Shown: piece by piece, positions 1-7,599 of the stretch
How the letters are laid out: the number at the start of each line of letters is the position of its first letter
Numbering within the stretch: the first letter of the stretch is position 1
Origin: Paenibacillaceae bacterium ZCTH02-B3
GTDB taxonomy: Bacteria; Bacillota; Bacilli; Paenibacillales; Paenibacillaceae
Reading direction: 5' to 3'
Length of the DNA: 32,474 bases
Assembly (NCBI GenBank): GCA_002159065.1
Contig: LZRV01000040.1
Coordinates: forward strand, 1-32,474
The notes under the pieces: model-generated
Told to the model about the DNA's origin: nothing
What the model saw: only the letters and a program-made list of their open reading frames with translations
Databases searched by the model: none
Position numbers and translations under genes: made by a program

Positions 1-52
1 CTTCCGCCAGGTTTCGGAACACTTCACGGCGTGTTTTCAGGCTCAATTTCAA
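1..52 (-). CDS. N-terminus of a probable IS transposase (partial, cut by window edge)
   Basis: The minus strand reads from a TTG at 52-50 to the window edge without a stop, giving 17 residues that begin MKLSLKTRREVF if the TTG is read as Met. A purine-rich AAGGG lies about 8 bases upstream (about 60-64) as a possible ribosome-binding site. The peptide resembles the N-termini of DDE integrase-type transposases of Firmicute insertion sequences, a judgement from memory on a very short stretch. Support comes from position: just upstream are two tandem copies of a repeat (63-87, 99-122) of the kind transposases bind at element ends. The catalytic domain lies outside the window, so the family is uncertain. 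Confidence 0.45.
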   Translation of the reverse strand, partial: MKLSLKTRREVFRNLAE

Positions 53-62
53 GACACATCCC

Positions 63-122
63 TTCGGTAACATTTCGATTTGAGTGATCCGAAACCTGTT
101 CGGTAACATTTTAGCTGAGTGA
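63..122. repeat. Tandem terminal repeats of an insertion sequence
   Basis: Two direct copies, 63-87 and 99-122, share the 13 bases TTCGGTAACATTT and, after a 4-5 base variable part, TGAGTGA. They are 36 bases apart start to start. Multiple subterminal repeats like this are typical transposase-binding sites. They lie between the putative transposase start (52) and the mntR promoter (133), so the outer copy marks the approximate end of the element, near 122-130. The other end and any target duplication are outside the window. Confidence 0.6.
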
Positions 123-132
123 CTGCGAACGG

Positions 133-161
133 TTGCGGAAAGGCCCCCGCGATGATATGAT
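133..161 (+). promoter_or_regulatory. mntR promoter (sigma-A type, extended -10)
   Basis: TTGCGG (133-138), a 17-base spacer, then TATGAT (156-161) with TG one base upstream of the -10 (153-154). Expected transcription start is near 168, giving a leader of about 43 bases to the TTG start at 211. The -35 begins about 10 bases from the outer IS repeat, so the insertion either just missed the promoter or supplied part of its upstream side. Confidence 0.55.
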
Positions 162-210
162 ACAAGAGCAAACCGTGCGGGAAATTTATGCGGGGAAAGG
201 GGGTACACCG

Positions 211-633
211 TTGCCGACCCCGAGCATGGAGGATTATCTGGAACGCATCTATCGCCTGATCAACGAAAAGGGATACGCCCGGGTGGCGGATATCGCCGAA
301 GGCTTGGATGTGCACCCCTCCTCGGTCACCAAGATGATCCAGAAGCTCGACAAGGACGAGTATCTGGTTTACGAAAAATATCGCGGCCTCGTGCTGACGA
401 ACAAGGGCAAGAAGATGGGCAAGCGCCTCATGGACCGCCACCGCCTGCTCGAAGATTTCCTGAAGCTGATCGGCGTGCGGGAAGAGAACATCTACAAGGA
501 TGTGGAAGGCATCGAGCACCATCTGAGCTGGGACTCCATCACCTGCATCGAGGCCCTGGTGGAATACTTCAACCGCGATCCTTCCCGGGTGGAGGAGCTC
601 AGGCGGGTCAAGGAAGCGCTGGAAACCGACTGA
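211..633 (+). CDS. mntR: Manganese-responsive transcriptional regulator MntR
   Basis: A DtxR/MntR-family repressor of 140 residues that binds Mn(II) in the cytoplasm and, in relatives, shuts off manganese uptake genes. A winged helix occupies roughly residues 1-70 ([18 protein letters not shown] is the recognition region) and a dimerisation domain follows. Starting at TTG 211 gives exact B. subtilis numbering of the metal ligands: D8, E11, H77, E99, E102 and H103 are all present. The frame stays open upstream to 133, but that extension would contain the promoter. The 211 start has a good AAAGGGGG ribosome-binding site (196-203) 7 bases away and matches the family length (142 in B. subtilis). 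The gene stands alone between its promoter and terminator. No Mn transporter gene is visible in the window. Confidence 0.95.
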   Translation: MPTPSMEDYLERIYRLINEKGYARVADIAEGLDVHPSSVTKMIQKLDKDEYLVYEKYRGLVLTNKGKKMGKRLMDRHRLLEDFLKLIGVREENIYKDVEGIEHHLSWDSITCIEALVEYFNRDPSRVEELRRVKEALETD

Positions 634-668
634 ACGGATGAACGAACGCCCGAAAACCGGAAAACGAC

Positions 669-693
669 AGTCCGCGTCTTCGCGGACTTTTTT
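669..693 (+). terminator. Rho-independent terminator of mntR
   Basis: Stem AGTCCGCG (669-676), loop TCTT, complementary CGCGGACT (681-688), with a run of T to 693. It begins 36 bases after the mntR stop. Confidence 0.85.
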
Positions 694-795
694 CATGCTC
701 CGCCGCATATCTATCCAGGGACGGGGACTTGCGCTTCAAAAGCCCGAAGGCGGCGTGTCTCCGCGGGAAGCGGGAATGCTTAAGGGGGAGGGCCC

Positions 796-1869
796 ATGCG
801 GGTTCACGCGGTGTTCGAAGGGGGCGGAGTCAGGGGGATTGCCCTGGCCGGAGCGGTGCGGGCCGCCGAGATGTTCGGCGTGACCTTCGACCGCGTCGCC
901 GGCACGTCGTCCGGCAGCATTGTGGCGGCGCTCATCGCCGCCGGTTATTCCGCCGAGGAGATGAAGGCGATCATCGAAGCGACGCCGTTTGCGTCCTTCC
1001 TGCACCGGGCGCCGCTGTTCAACGTCAGGGTCGTCGGTCCGGCGCTTCGCCTGTTCCTGTTCAACGGGCTCTATTCCGGGGACGAGCTGGAGCGATGGGT
1101 GCGGGATCTGCTTGCGGCCAAGGGGGTGCGGACGTTCGGCGACCTGCCCCGGTGCAAGCTGCGCATCATCGCTTCCGACATCACCAACGAAAGAATCCTG
1201 GTGCTGCCGGACGACATTGAAAAATACGGCGCCGATCCGGCGAAATTTCCGGTGGCGCGGGCGATCCGCATGAGCGCGAGCATCCCGTACTTTTTCGATC
1301 CCGTGCCGCTGCGCGTAAAGGGGGAAGCGGGCGCTGCGGGGAAAACGGCCTGGATCGTGGACGGCGCTCTCCTCAGCAATTTTCCCCTTTGGCTTTTCGA
1401 CAAGGAGATGGAAAACGAAAGGGAACGGGCGCCGGTCATCGGCTTCCGGATGGTGGGCCGGGCGGAAGCGAAAACGCACGACATCCGCGGGCCGGTGACG
1501 ATGCTCCAGGCGCTGGTGGAAACGATGCTGCACGCCCATGACGAGCGGTACATCGAGAGGCACAACCGGCTGCGCACCATCCAGATCCCGACCCTGGGCG
1601 TGGGTACGACGGAGTTCCACATCTCGCCGGAAAAAAGCCTGGAACTGTACGTATCCGGGCTCAAGGCGGGAATCGCATTTTTCCGGAATTGGCCGAAGAC
1701 GGCGGGACAGGCGCCGCAGATTCAGGCGGCACAGACAAGGGGAGGGGATCCGTTCCGGAGGGCGGCAGAGGACCGGACAGCGAAGACCGCGGCGGAGAAC
1801 GGCGCTCCCGGCTCAAGGCCCGCGCCGTCGGTCCGCTTCGCGAGCCGCGGCGACAGACGGCTTCAATGA
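796..1869 (+). CDS. yqhO: Patatin-like phospholipase (YqhO family)
   Basis: A predicted patatin-fold serine hydrolase of 357 residues. The N-terminal EGGGVRG oxyanion loop (8-14), nucleophile motif G-T-S-S-G (36-40, Ser38) and catalytic Asp in VDGA (Asp189) form the expected Ser-Asp dyad. Family members hydrolyse acyl esters of lipids; the substrate here is unknown. The position next to mntR matches B. subtilis yqhO (about 290 residues). The last 60 or so residues, after about 295, are low-complexity, rich in Ala, Arg and Gly, and not part of the fold, probably from GC-driven loss of an earlier stop. The 3' end overlaps the convergent gene on the other strand by 7 bases. The start has GGGGGAG a few bases upstream. 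Confidence 0.85.
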   Translation: MRVHAVFEGGGVRGIALAGAVRAAEMFGVTFDRVAGTSSGSIVAALIAAGYSAEEMKAIIEATPFASFLHRAPLFNVRVVGPALRLFLFNGLYSGDELERWVRDLLAAKGVRTFGDLPRCKLRIIASDITNERILVLPDDIEKYGADPAKFPVARAIRMSASIPYFFDPVPLRVKGEAGAAGKTAWIVDGALLSNFPLWLFDKEMENERERAPVIGFRMVGRAEAKTHDIRGPVTMLQALVETMLHAHDERYIERHNRLRTIQIPTLGVGTTEFHISPEKSLELYVSGLKAGIAFFRNWPKTAGQAPQIQAAQTRGGDPFRRAAEDRTAKTAAENGAPGSRPAPSVRFASRGDRRLQ

Positions 1870-2192
1870 ACGTTCGGGGGTTCGTTTTGGCGGCCTTTCT
1901 TGCCTTCGATCACGCGGAAGGGAATCACTTTGCCCTTCGTCTTCGACATGCGCGCCGCCTTGGACGAAGACGGGTGGCGGCGCTGGGCGCCGACCGGAGA
2001 ACGCTTCCGGCGGAACGCCCGGGACCAGCGGCTTGGCGGATATTTGATCATGAGAAGCAGCGCGCCGATGACCGCGAGCGGGAGGATCAGGGCCGCCGGG
2101 TTCGTCGTCGCTTGCCGGATGACGCCGATCAGCATCAGCGCCAGGATGACCGCCATGAGGACGGTGAAGGCGGGAACCTTGCGGCGGTTCAT
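1863..2192 (-). CDS. yqhP: Small membrane protein, YqhP/SA1362-like
   Basis: 109 residues with two predicted transmembrane segments (about 8-26 and 31-50), a conserved-looking TTNPAAL turn between them, and a basic, Arg/Lys-rich cytoplasmic tail. Function is unknown in all relatives. Assignment to the YqhP (SA1362) family rests on topology, on the N-P-A/M turn and on position beside yqhQ, not on a catalytic motif. The ATG (2192-2190) overlaps the yqhQ stop as ATGA, so the two are translationally coupled. Longer in-frame extension upstream would be antisense-like, arginine-rich sequence inside yqhQ and is rejected. Its stop lies inside the end of the convergent lipase gene. Confidence 0.7.
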   Translation of the reverse strand: MNRRKVPAFTVLMAVILALMLIGVIRQATTNPAALILPLAVIGALLLMIKYPPSRWSRAFRRKRSPVGAQRRHPSSSKAARMSKTKGKVIPFRVIEGKKGRQNEPPNVH

Positions 2193-3139
2193 ATCGGGTT
2201 CACCTGCCGATCCAGCTCCCGCATCCGGTTGAAGGAGGCGATGGACACCGCCACCTGGTCGTCCGTCGGTTCCTTGGTGGTGAGCAGCTGCAGCCACAGG
2301 CCGGGGTAGCCGAGCCAGCGCAGCACGGGGATGTCGCGCAGCGCGTTGGTGAACCGGAGCACCTCGTAGGACACGCCGATCACCACGGGGATCAGCAGGA
2401 TGCGGATCCAGATGCGCTCCCAAATGGAGTTCCATTCAAAAATCGGAAGCGAGTAGAGCAGGACCCCGACAATGACGGAGAACACAATGAAGCTGCTGCC
2501 GCACCGGTAGTGGAGGCGGCTGAATTTTTGCACGTTTTCCACCGTCAGTTCGGCGCCCGCCTCATAAGCGCTGATCACCTTGTGCTCCGCGCCGTGGTAC
2601 TGGAACAGCCGCTTGATCATGGGCGTCTTGGAAATGGCCCAAAGATACGCAAGCAAAAAGACGATCTTGATGCAGCCTTCCAGCAGGTTGTGCCAGACGA
2701 TTCCGAACCGGCGCCCGAACAAGAGCGATTCCAGGGCGGCGGGCACGACGTTGAAAATCAGCTTGCCGAAGGCGAAGGACAGCACCCCCACCACGGCCAC
2801 GCCGAGGATGAGGGTCAGATCCCAGCCCTTTTTGCCGGATTTGCGCTTTTCCTCCATCGCCTGGCGCTCTTCCGGGGTGGCTTCGTCTTCCACATAGGCC
2901 TCGAAGGAAAACTGCAGGTGCTGCGAACCTTTGGCGGCCGCTTCCACAATGGCGACGATGCCGCGGATGAACGGAATCTTCTTCAGCGCTTCCACCCAGG
3001 GGATGATGGTGCGCGGCGACTCGAAAAAGGAAATTTCGTTGTTCTTGCGCCGCACGGCCGTCACATGGTAGTGTCTGCCGGCGAACATCACGCCTTCGAC
3101 AACGGCTTGTCCTCCGTACACCGCATGTTGCCGAAGCAT
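2189..3139 (-). CDS. yqhQ: DUF1385 membrane protein YqhQ
   Basis: 316 residues beginning [19 protein letters not shown]; the YGGQAVxEGVM signature and later H-G-A-E-H-K (about 182-187) are hallmarks of DUF1385. Several hydrophobic segments (about 112-140, 158-175, 215-240, 245-265) indicate a polytopic inner-membrane protein. The biochemical role is unknown. ATG 3139 is preferred over GTG 3157 because GGCGGGTGAG lies just upstream and because the signature then starts near residue 8, as in relatives. It is first of a two-gene minus-strand unit with the YqhP-like gene and is divergent from aroQ, about 95 bases between starts. Confidence 0.9.
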   Translation of the reverse strand: MLRQHAVYGGQAVVEGVMFAGRHYHVTAVRRKNNEISFFESPRTIIPWVEALKKIPFIRGIVAIVEAAAKGSQHLQFSFEAYVEDEATPEERQAMEEKRKSGKKGWDLTLILGVAVVGVLSFAFGKLIFNVVPAALESLLFGRRFGIVWHNLLEGCIKIVFLLAYLWAISKTPMIKRLFQYHGAEHKVISAYEAGAELTVENVQKFSRLHYRCGSSFIVFSVIVGVLLYSLPIFEWNSIWERIWIRILLIPVVIGVSYEVLRFTNALRDIPVLRWLGYPGLWLQLLTTKEPTDDQVAVSIASFNRMRELDRQVNPI

Positions 3140-3173
3140 GGAACTCACCCGCCTCACAATGCCTTCACTCTAT

Positions 3174-3201
3174 TTTACAGGATGGGGACCTGTGTTACAA
3201 T
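3174..3201 (+). promoter_or_regulatory. aroQ promoter (extended -10)
   Basis: TTTACA (3174-3179), 16-base spacer, TACAAT (3196-3201), with TGTGT directly before the -10. Both hexamers match the sigma-A consensus at 5 of 6. It lies in the divergent yqhQ/aroQ gap and gives a leader of about 27 bases. Confidence 0.65.
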
Positions 3202-3234
3202 TGGGGGTGTATTTTTCCTCGGAGGGAGAAGCGC

Positions 3235-3681
3235 ATGGCCGGCATTCTGGTGCTGAACGGTCCCAATCTGAACATGCTGGGCGTCCGGGAACCCGAGGTG
3301 TACGGTTCCGCCACCCTGGCGGACATCGAGGCGATGCTCCGGGCGGAAGCCGGGCGGTGGGGCGTGACGCTGCGGTTTTTCCAGTCCAATCACGAAGGGG
3401 CGCTGATCGACGAAATTCACGCCGCTTTCGGCCGGGACGACGGCATCCTGTTCAATCCGGGAGCCTACACCCACACCAGCGTCGCGCTGCGGGACGCGCT
3501 CGCGTCCGTCGGGCTGCCGTGCGTGGAAGTGCACCTGTCCAACATCCACAGGCGGGAACCGTTCCGGCACGTGTCGTACATCGCGCCGGTGGCGCTGGGG
3601 CAGATTTCCGGCTTCGGCCCGTACGGATACGTGCTGGGCCTGAAAGCCTTGTGCCGCCATCTCGGGCTGGAAGAACGATAA
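3235..3681 (+). CDS. aroQ: Type II 3-dehydroquinate dehydratase
   Basis: 148 residues, the usual size. It dehydrates 3-dehydroquinate to 3-dehydroshikimate in the shikimate pathway and forms a dodecamer in relatives. Visible family motifs are [18 protein letters not shown] (catalytic Tyr23 and Arg18), [18 protein letters not shown] (Asn and His of the active site), and [14 protein letters not shown] (active-site His and Arg). The start ATG follows GGAGGGAGAAGCGC. It is first of a likely aroQ-yqhT-efp unit, the same order as B. subtilis yqhS-yqhT-efp, although yqhR, which sits beside yqhQ there, is missing here. Confidence 0.95.
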   Translation: MAGILVLNGPNLNMLGVREPEVYGSATLADIEAMLRAEAGRWGVTLRFFQSNHEGALIDEIHAAFGRDDGILFNPGAYTHTSVALRDALASVGLPCVEVHLSNIHRREPFRHVSYIAPVALGQISGFGPYGYVLGLKALCRHLGLEER

Positions 3682-3735
3682 TACTGGAAGGGCGATAATA
3701 TAGGAAAGATTGACACCGCAAGAGGAGGACGGCGG

Positions 3736-4818
3736 ATGGACCGGGTGCGGGCTTTGCGTGTCGAGAAGGTCCGCCGGCTGCTCAAGGAGCGGGAGGCGGA
3801 CGCGCTGCTGGTGACCCGGGCGGTCAACCGGCGGTATCTCACGGGATTCACGGGCACCGCCGGCATTGTGCTGATTTCCGCGGACCGCGCGGCGGTGATC
3901 ACCGATTTCCGCTACCGCGAACAGGCGTCCGCGCAGGCGCGGGGATTCGAGGTGGTCGAACACGGCCTCGACCTGAAGGCGGATGTGGCCGCCCTGGCGC
4001 ACGGCTGGGGCGTCAAACGGGTGCTGTTCGAGGATTACGACATGAGCGTCGCGGAGCACCGGGGCTGGACGGAAAAATTCCGGTCCGCGGAGCTGGTTCC
4101 GGCCGGCCGGCTGGTTGAAGGGTTGCGCGCGGTGAAGGACGAATCCGAACTGGCCGTCATGCGGGAAGCGGCCGGGCTTGCCGACCGGGCGTTCGAGCAT
4201 GTGCTGCCGAAGATCAGGCCCGGCGTTACCGAGCGCGAAATCGCGCTGGAACTGGAATGGTTTCTGCGCGGCCAAGGCGCCGACGCCATGGCTTTCGATA
4301 CCATCGTCGCCTCCGGTCCGCGGTCGGCCATGCCGCACGGCGTCGCCTCGGAGCGGGCCATCGGCGCCGGCGAATTCGTCACCCTGGATTTCGGCGCGTA
4401 TTACAAGGGATACTGTTCGGACCTGACGCGGACGGTGGTCGTCGGCAAGCCGACGGACAGGCACCGGGAGATTTACGGCATCGTCCTGGAAGCCCAGCGG
4501 ACGGCCCTGGAAGGCATCCGCCCGGGGATGACGGGCCGGGAAGCGGACGCCTTGACGAGAGACGTCATCAAACGGTATGGTTATGATGAATATTTTGGCC
4601 ACGGCACGGGCCACGGTCTCGGCATGGAGATTCACGAGGCGCCGCGCCTTTCCCGCACGGACGAAACGGTGCTGGTTCCCGGCATGACCGTGACCGTCGA
4701 ACCGGGCATCTACCTTCCCGGATTCGGCGGCGTGCGGATCGAGGACGACGTCGTGATCACGGAGACCGGCATTGAAATTCTCACCCGTGCGCCCAAGGAA
4801 CTGATCGTCCTCGAGTGA
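3736..4818 (+). CDS. yqhT: X-Pro aminopeptidase/dipeptidase (M24 family, YqhT)
   Basis: 360 residues. An N-terminal creatinase-type domain (about 1-130) precedes a pita-bread M24 metallopeptidase domain. The five metal ligands are visible: Asp in TLDFGAYY, Asp in CSDLTRT, His in GHGTGHGLG, Glu in VEPGIYLP and Glu in VRIEDDVVI. It should be a cytosolic dimetal enzyme cleaving peptide bonds next to proline, perhaps polyproline-containing peptides, which is a frequent genetic neighbour of EF-P. A good AAGAGGAGG site precedes ATG 3736. It lies 54 bases after aroQ and 53 before efp, probably cotranscribed. Confidence 0.92.
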   Translation: MDRVRALRVEKVRRLLKEREADALLVTRAVNRRYLTGFTGTAGIVLISADRAAVITDFRYREQASAQARGFEVVEHGLDLKADVAALAHGWGVKRVLFEDYDMSVAEHRGWTEKFRSAELVPAGRLVEGLRAVKDESELAVMREAAGLADRAFEHVLPKIRPGVTEREIALELEWFLRGQGADAMAFDTIVASGPRSAMPHGVASERAIGAGEFVTLDFGAYYKGYCSDLTRTVVVGKPTDRHREIYGIVLEAQRTALEGIRPGMTGREADALTRDVIKRYGYDEYFGHGTGHGLGMEIHEAPRLSRTDETVLVPGMTVTVEPGIYLPGFGGVRIEDDVVITETGIEILTRAPKELIVLE

Positions 4819-4871
4819 CGAAGTTTCGTGACGGGCGTCCGGTCATGTCGATCAGGAGGGAACGTTAGCCA

Positions 4872-5429
4872 GTGATCAACGTCAACGATTTTCGGACCGG
4901 TCTGACCATCGAAGTGGACGGCGAAATCTACACCGTGCTGGACTTCCAGCACGTCAAGCCGGGCAAGGGCGCGGCGTTCGTCCGCTCCAAACTGAGAAAT
5001 ATCCGAAACGGCAACATCGTCGACAAGACGTTCCGCGCCGGCGAAACCGTGGGACGCGCCCATGTGGAAACCCGTCCCGCGCAATACCTGTACAACTCCG
5101 GCGACGAGTACGTGTTCATGGACACCGAGACCTTTGACCAGTTCACGCTGACCCGCCAGCAGCTCGAGTGGGAACTCAACTTCCTCAAGGAAAACATGAC
5201 GGTCGACATCACCAGCTACCAGGGCGAAATCATCGGCATCAACCTGCCGAACAGCGTGGAACTGAAAGTGGTGGAGACGGAGCCGGGCGTGCGCGGGAAC
5301 ACCGCCACCAACGCGACGAAGAGCGCCAAGCTGGAGACGGGATTCGTCGTCCAGGTTCCGCTGTTCATCAACGAAGGGGATGTGCTGCTCATCGACACCC
5401 GCGAAGGCCGATACATCTCCCGCGCCTGA
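4872..5429 (+). CDS. efp: Translation elongation factor P
   Basis: 185 residues with the three beta-barrel domains of EF-P. It rescues ribosomes stalled at polyproline stretches. The domain-I loop reads KPGKG, with the modifiable lysine at position 32; in B. subtilis Lys32 carries a 5-aminopentanol group. No beta-lysylation gene (epmA or epmB) is seen nearby, which fits the Firmicute type. Start is GTG 4872; AGGAGGG is at 4854-4860, 11 bases upstream, slightly long. It follows the X-Pro peptidase, the conserved pairing in spore formers. Confidence 0.96.
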   Translation: MINVNDFRTGLTIEVDGEIYTVLDFQHVKPGKGAAFVRSKLRNIRNGNIVDKTFRAGETVGRAHVETRPAQYLYNSGDEYVFMDTETFDQFTLTRQQLEWELNFLKENMTVDITSYQGEIIGINLPNSVELKVVETEPGVRGNTATNATKSAKLETGFVVQVPLFINEGDVLLIDTREGRYISRA

Positions 5430-5440
5430 ACGGGTGTCAG

Positions 5441-5505
5441 GCGAGCGACCCGGCTCGCGGGGCGTCCGGCCGCGGCGGCCGTCGGCGCTTCGCGTGCTTT
5501 TTTTT
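5441..5505 (+). terminator. Probable terminator region after efp
   Basis: A perfect 6-base stem (GCGAGC 5441-5446, GCTCGC 5453-5458) sits 12 bases after efp, and a further GC-rich stretch with a weak hairpin ends in eight T residues (5498-5505). The exact termination hairpin is not clear. Confidence 0.45.
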
Positions 5506-5558
5506 GGATTTTTTCCTCGTTTCCGGTTCTTGTTTTCCCTCATTTGGACTTCAACATA

Positions 5559-5567
5559 TGTTATAAT
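5559..5567 (+). promoter_or_regulatory. lysC promoter (extended -10, weak -35)
   Basis: TGTTATAAT (5559-5567) is a perfect extended -10. No -35 hexamer resembling TTGACA is found 16-18 bases upstream. Transcription would start near 5574, leaving a leader of only about 37 bases, too short for a lysine riboswitch. Confidence 0.6.
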
Positions 5568-5610
5568 AAACCGCATGCTGCGTTGACTTGGGATTGGAGC
5601 GTGGAAGGCG

Positions 5611-6864
5611 TTGTCATTGATCGTCATGAAGTTTGGCGGAAGTTCCGTGGGCACCCTTGAGCGGATGCGCCTGGTGGCGGAACGCATCGCGCAGGCGAAG
5701 CGTCAGGGCCATCGCCTTGTGGTGGTCGTTTCGGCAATGGGGGACACGACGGACGATCTGATCGACAAGGCGAAGGAACTCCATGACGACCCGCCGGCGC
5801 GGGAAATGGACATGCTGCTGACGACCGGCGAACAGGTATCGGTGGCCCTGCTGGCGATGGCGCTCCACAGGATCGGGGAAGACGCCGTGTCGCTGACCGG
5901 CTGGCAGGCCGGCATCCGCACCGACGGGACGCACGGCAAGGCGAGGATTCTCGACATCGCGCCGCGGCGCATTCTCGACGAACTGGACAAAGGCCGCATC
6001 GTGGTGGTGGCCGGCTTCCAGGGCTGGACGGAAAGCGGGGAAATCACCACCCTCGGCCGCGGCGGTTCGGACACCACCGCGGTGGCGCTGGCCGCGGCGA
6101 TCAAGGCCGACCTGTGCGAAATCTACACGGACGTGGACGGCGTCTATTCCACCGACCCCCGCGTCGTCCGCAACGCGCGGAAACTTCCCGCCATCACCTA
6201 TGATGAAATGCTGGAGCTCGCCCACCTCGGAGCGGCCGTGCTGCACCCGCGGGCGGTGGAATACGCGAAGCAGTACAATGTCAGGCTGGTGGTCCGGTCC
6301 AGCTTTACGTGGAACGAAGGAACGCTGGTTCAGGAGGCTGCGGAAATGGAACAGGGAATCGTGGTCAGGGGCATCGCCTACGACAAAAACGTCGCCCGCA
6401 TCAGCATCGCCGGCGTGGACGACGTGCCGGGCGTGCTGGCCAGGGTGTTCGGGGCGCTGGCCGCGGACGGCATCGATGTGGACATCATCGTGCAAAGCGG
6501 CGTGAAGGACGGCAAGGCCGATTTCTCCTTCACCGTGGCCGCGTCGGACCGGCCGCGAGCCATGAAGGTGATCGAAGGCATCCGGAATGTCGTGCCCTAC
6601 CGGGAGGCTTCCTATGAGGAAGGCCTCGTGAAGGTGTCCATCGTGGGCGCCGGCATGGTGTCCAATCCCGGGGTGGCCGCCAAGATGTTCGAAACCATCG
6701 CCGCCCAGGGCGTCAACATCAAAATGGTGAGCACATCCGAAATCAAGGTTTCCTGCGTGATCGACAACGAAAAGTACCAGGACGTGGTGCGCGCGCTGCA
6801 CACGGCCTTCGGGCTGGACACCGCGGAAACCGCCTATGTCGGCGGCCCGGCGGAACGCAGGTGA
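5611..6864 (+). CDS. lysC: Aspartate kinase, alpha subunit
   Basis: 417 residues. It phosphorylates L-aspartate, the first step toward lysine, threonine, methionine and diaminopimelate (and so dipicolinate in spores). The kinase domain (about 1-240) shows VMKFGGSSVG at the N-terminus, the TTLGRGGSDTTA motif and YTDVDGVYSTDPR. Two ACT domains follow (about 260-335 and 340-410) with VSIVGAGMVSNPGVA, so feedback inhibition is expected. The start is TTG 5611 with GGAAGG just upstream. Unlike B. subtilis lysC there is no room for a lysine riboswitch leader. It lies between efp and yqhV, where B. subtilis has no such gene. Confidence 0.95.
   Translation: MSLIVMKFGGSSVGTLERMRLVAERIAQAKRQGHRLVVVVSAMGDTTDDLIDKAKELHDDPPAREMDMLLTTGEQVSVALLAMALHRIGEDAVSLTGWQAGIRTDGTHGKARILDIAPRRILDELDKGRIVVVAGFQGWTESGEITTLGRGGSDTTAVALAAAIKADLCEIYTDVDGVYSTDPRVVRNARKLPAITYDEMLELAHLGAAVLHPRAVEYAKQYNVRLVVRSSFTWNEGTLVQEAAEMEQGIVVRGIAYDKNVARISIAGVDDVPGVLARVFGALAADGIDVDIIVQSGVKDGKADFSFTVAASDRPRAMKVIEGIRNVVPYREASYEEGLVKVSIVGAGMVSNPGVAAKMFETIAAQGVNIKMVSTSEIKVSCVIDNEKYQDVVRALHTAFGLDTAETAYVGGPAERR
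6346..6864 (+). CDS. lysC: Aspartate kinase beta subunit (internal in-frame start)
   Basis: Codon 246 of lysC is ATG (6346-6348), preceded by a perfect AGGAGG at 6332-6337 with an ideal 8-base gap. The product would be 172 residues covering both ACT domains, beginning MEQGIVVRGIAY. In B. subtilis aspartokinase II and in Corynebacterium the beta subunit is made the same way, from an internal start at the equivalent Met, and assembles with alpha as an alpha2-beta2 enzyme. The ribosome-binding site is seen directly; production of the protein is inferred from the family. Confidence 0.75.
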   Translation: MEQGIVVRGIAYDKNVARISIAGVDDVPGVLARVFGALAADGIDVDIIVQSGVKDGKADFSFTVAASDRPRAMKVIEGIRNVVPYREASYEEGLVKVSIVGAGMVSNPGVAAKMFETIAAQGVNIKMVSTSEIKVSCVIDNEKYQDVVRALHTAFGLDTAETAYVGGPAERR

Positions 6865-6873
6865 ATAAGCGCG

Positions 6874-6904
6874 AGGCCTTGCCTGGGGGGCAGGGCCTTT
6901 TTTC
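6874..6904 (+). terminator. Rho-independent terminator of lysC
   Basis: Ten-base stem AGGCCTTGCC (6874-6883) against GGCAGGGCCT (6889-6898), with one G-U pair and a G-rich loop, then a T-run to about 6903. It starts ten bases after the lysC stop and works on the plus strand only. Confidence 0.85.
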
Positions 6905-6995
6905 GTTTCCGGCGAACGGCGGCCGGTGTGCGGGACGGCGGACGGGCTCCCGCAAAAAAACTCCGGGATGCGAAGGTGCCGGTCCGTGAAGCCTC

Positions 6996-7454
6996 CTACT
7001 TGGGCAGGAGCAGCTGGATCAGCTTCAGAAAAAGCGCGGTGAGGCCGGCCGCCATGAGCGGTCCGGTGGGAATGCCGCGGAGCAGCACGATGCCGGCGAT
7101 GGAACCGATGACGATGCCGACCATGAGCTGGGGATCGATTTTGAGCAGCCCGAGCCCTTTTTGGTTCAGGAAGCTGGCGGCCGCCCCGCCGAGAAGCGCC
7201 GCCCAGCCTGTCCAGCCGGCAAACGAATGAAGGATGTCCCTGATCTGGATTTTGCCGGAGGCGAAGGGGACGAGCACCGCCACCGTCAGGAACAAGAGGC
7301 CGAGTTCCAGGCCCCGGCGCTCGATGGCCGGCAGGAACCGCTCGAGATGGATCAGTTTGACGATGAGCAGCAGACAGGCCGCCGTGGTGATGATGGGAGA
7401 CCGGCCGATCCAGCCGATGATGATCAGGGCGATCAGGATCCATTCTCCGCTCAT
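6996..7454 (-). CDS. ytwI: DUF441 family membrane protein (YtwI-like)
   Basis: 152 residues, almost entirely hydrophobic, with four or five predicted membrane spans (about 4-22, 45-62, 72-95, 105-125, 128-148). The sequence [14 protein letters not shown] and a [17 protein letters not shown] segment fit DUF441 (YtwI in B. subtilis), whose function is unknown. ATG 7454-7452 is preceded by GGGGAGG at a good distance, better than the upstream alternative at 7499. It is on the minus strand between lysC and the phosphosulfolactate synthase homologue. It has no partner whose function is known. Confidence 0.85.
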   Translation of the reverse strand: MSGEWILIALIIIGWIGRSPIITTAACLLLIVKLIHLERFLPAIERRGLELGLLFLTVAVLVPFASGKIQIRDILHSFAGWTGWAALLGGAAASFLNQKGLGLLKIDPQLMVGIVIGSIAGIVLLRGIPTGPLMAAGLTALFLKLIQLLLPK

Positions 7455-7552
7455 GGCGCGGCCTCCCCGGCGCTTCGATGTCCAGGCATCACCATACATA
7501 TGTGGGCCCGTCCCGCGCTAGAACGGCATCCTTCCGCCCATCGGGTCCAACC

Positions 7553-7586
7553 GGAAAACCCCCGTGTCGCAGGACACGGGGTTTCC
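7553..7586 (-). terminator. Terminator of the phosphosulfolactate synthase homologue
   Basis: A perfect 9-base stem, CCCCGTGTC (7560-7568) and GACACGGGG (7573-7581), with a 4-base loop. On the minus strand it is followed by GGTTTT. Outer GGAAA/TTTCC bases can extend the stem, so it may act weakly on the plus strand too. It lies 14 bases past the minus-strand gene's stop. Confidence 0.65.
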
Positions 7587-7599
7587 GTATTGGGAGTCC

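Noticed and set aside
133..210. Longer MntR starting at TTG 133 or ATG 157.
   Set aside because: The -35/-10 promoter lies inside that extension, and the metal ligand numbering and family length fit the start at 211.
3676..3700. Repeat CGATAATA (3676-3683 and 3693-3700) between aroQ and yqhT.
   Set aside because: Short, partly inside the aroQ stop region, with no further copy nearby; probably chance.
5430..5610. Lysine riboswitch before lysC.
   Set aside because: The promoter is too close to the start codon, and the GC-rich sequence upstream belongs to the efp terminator region. No L-box-like conserved blocks were recognised.
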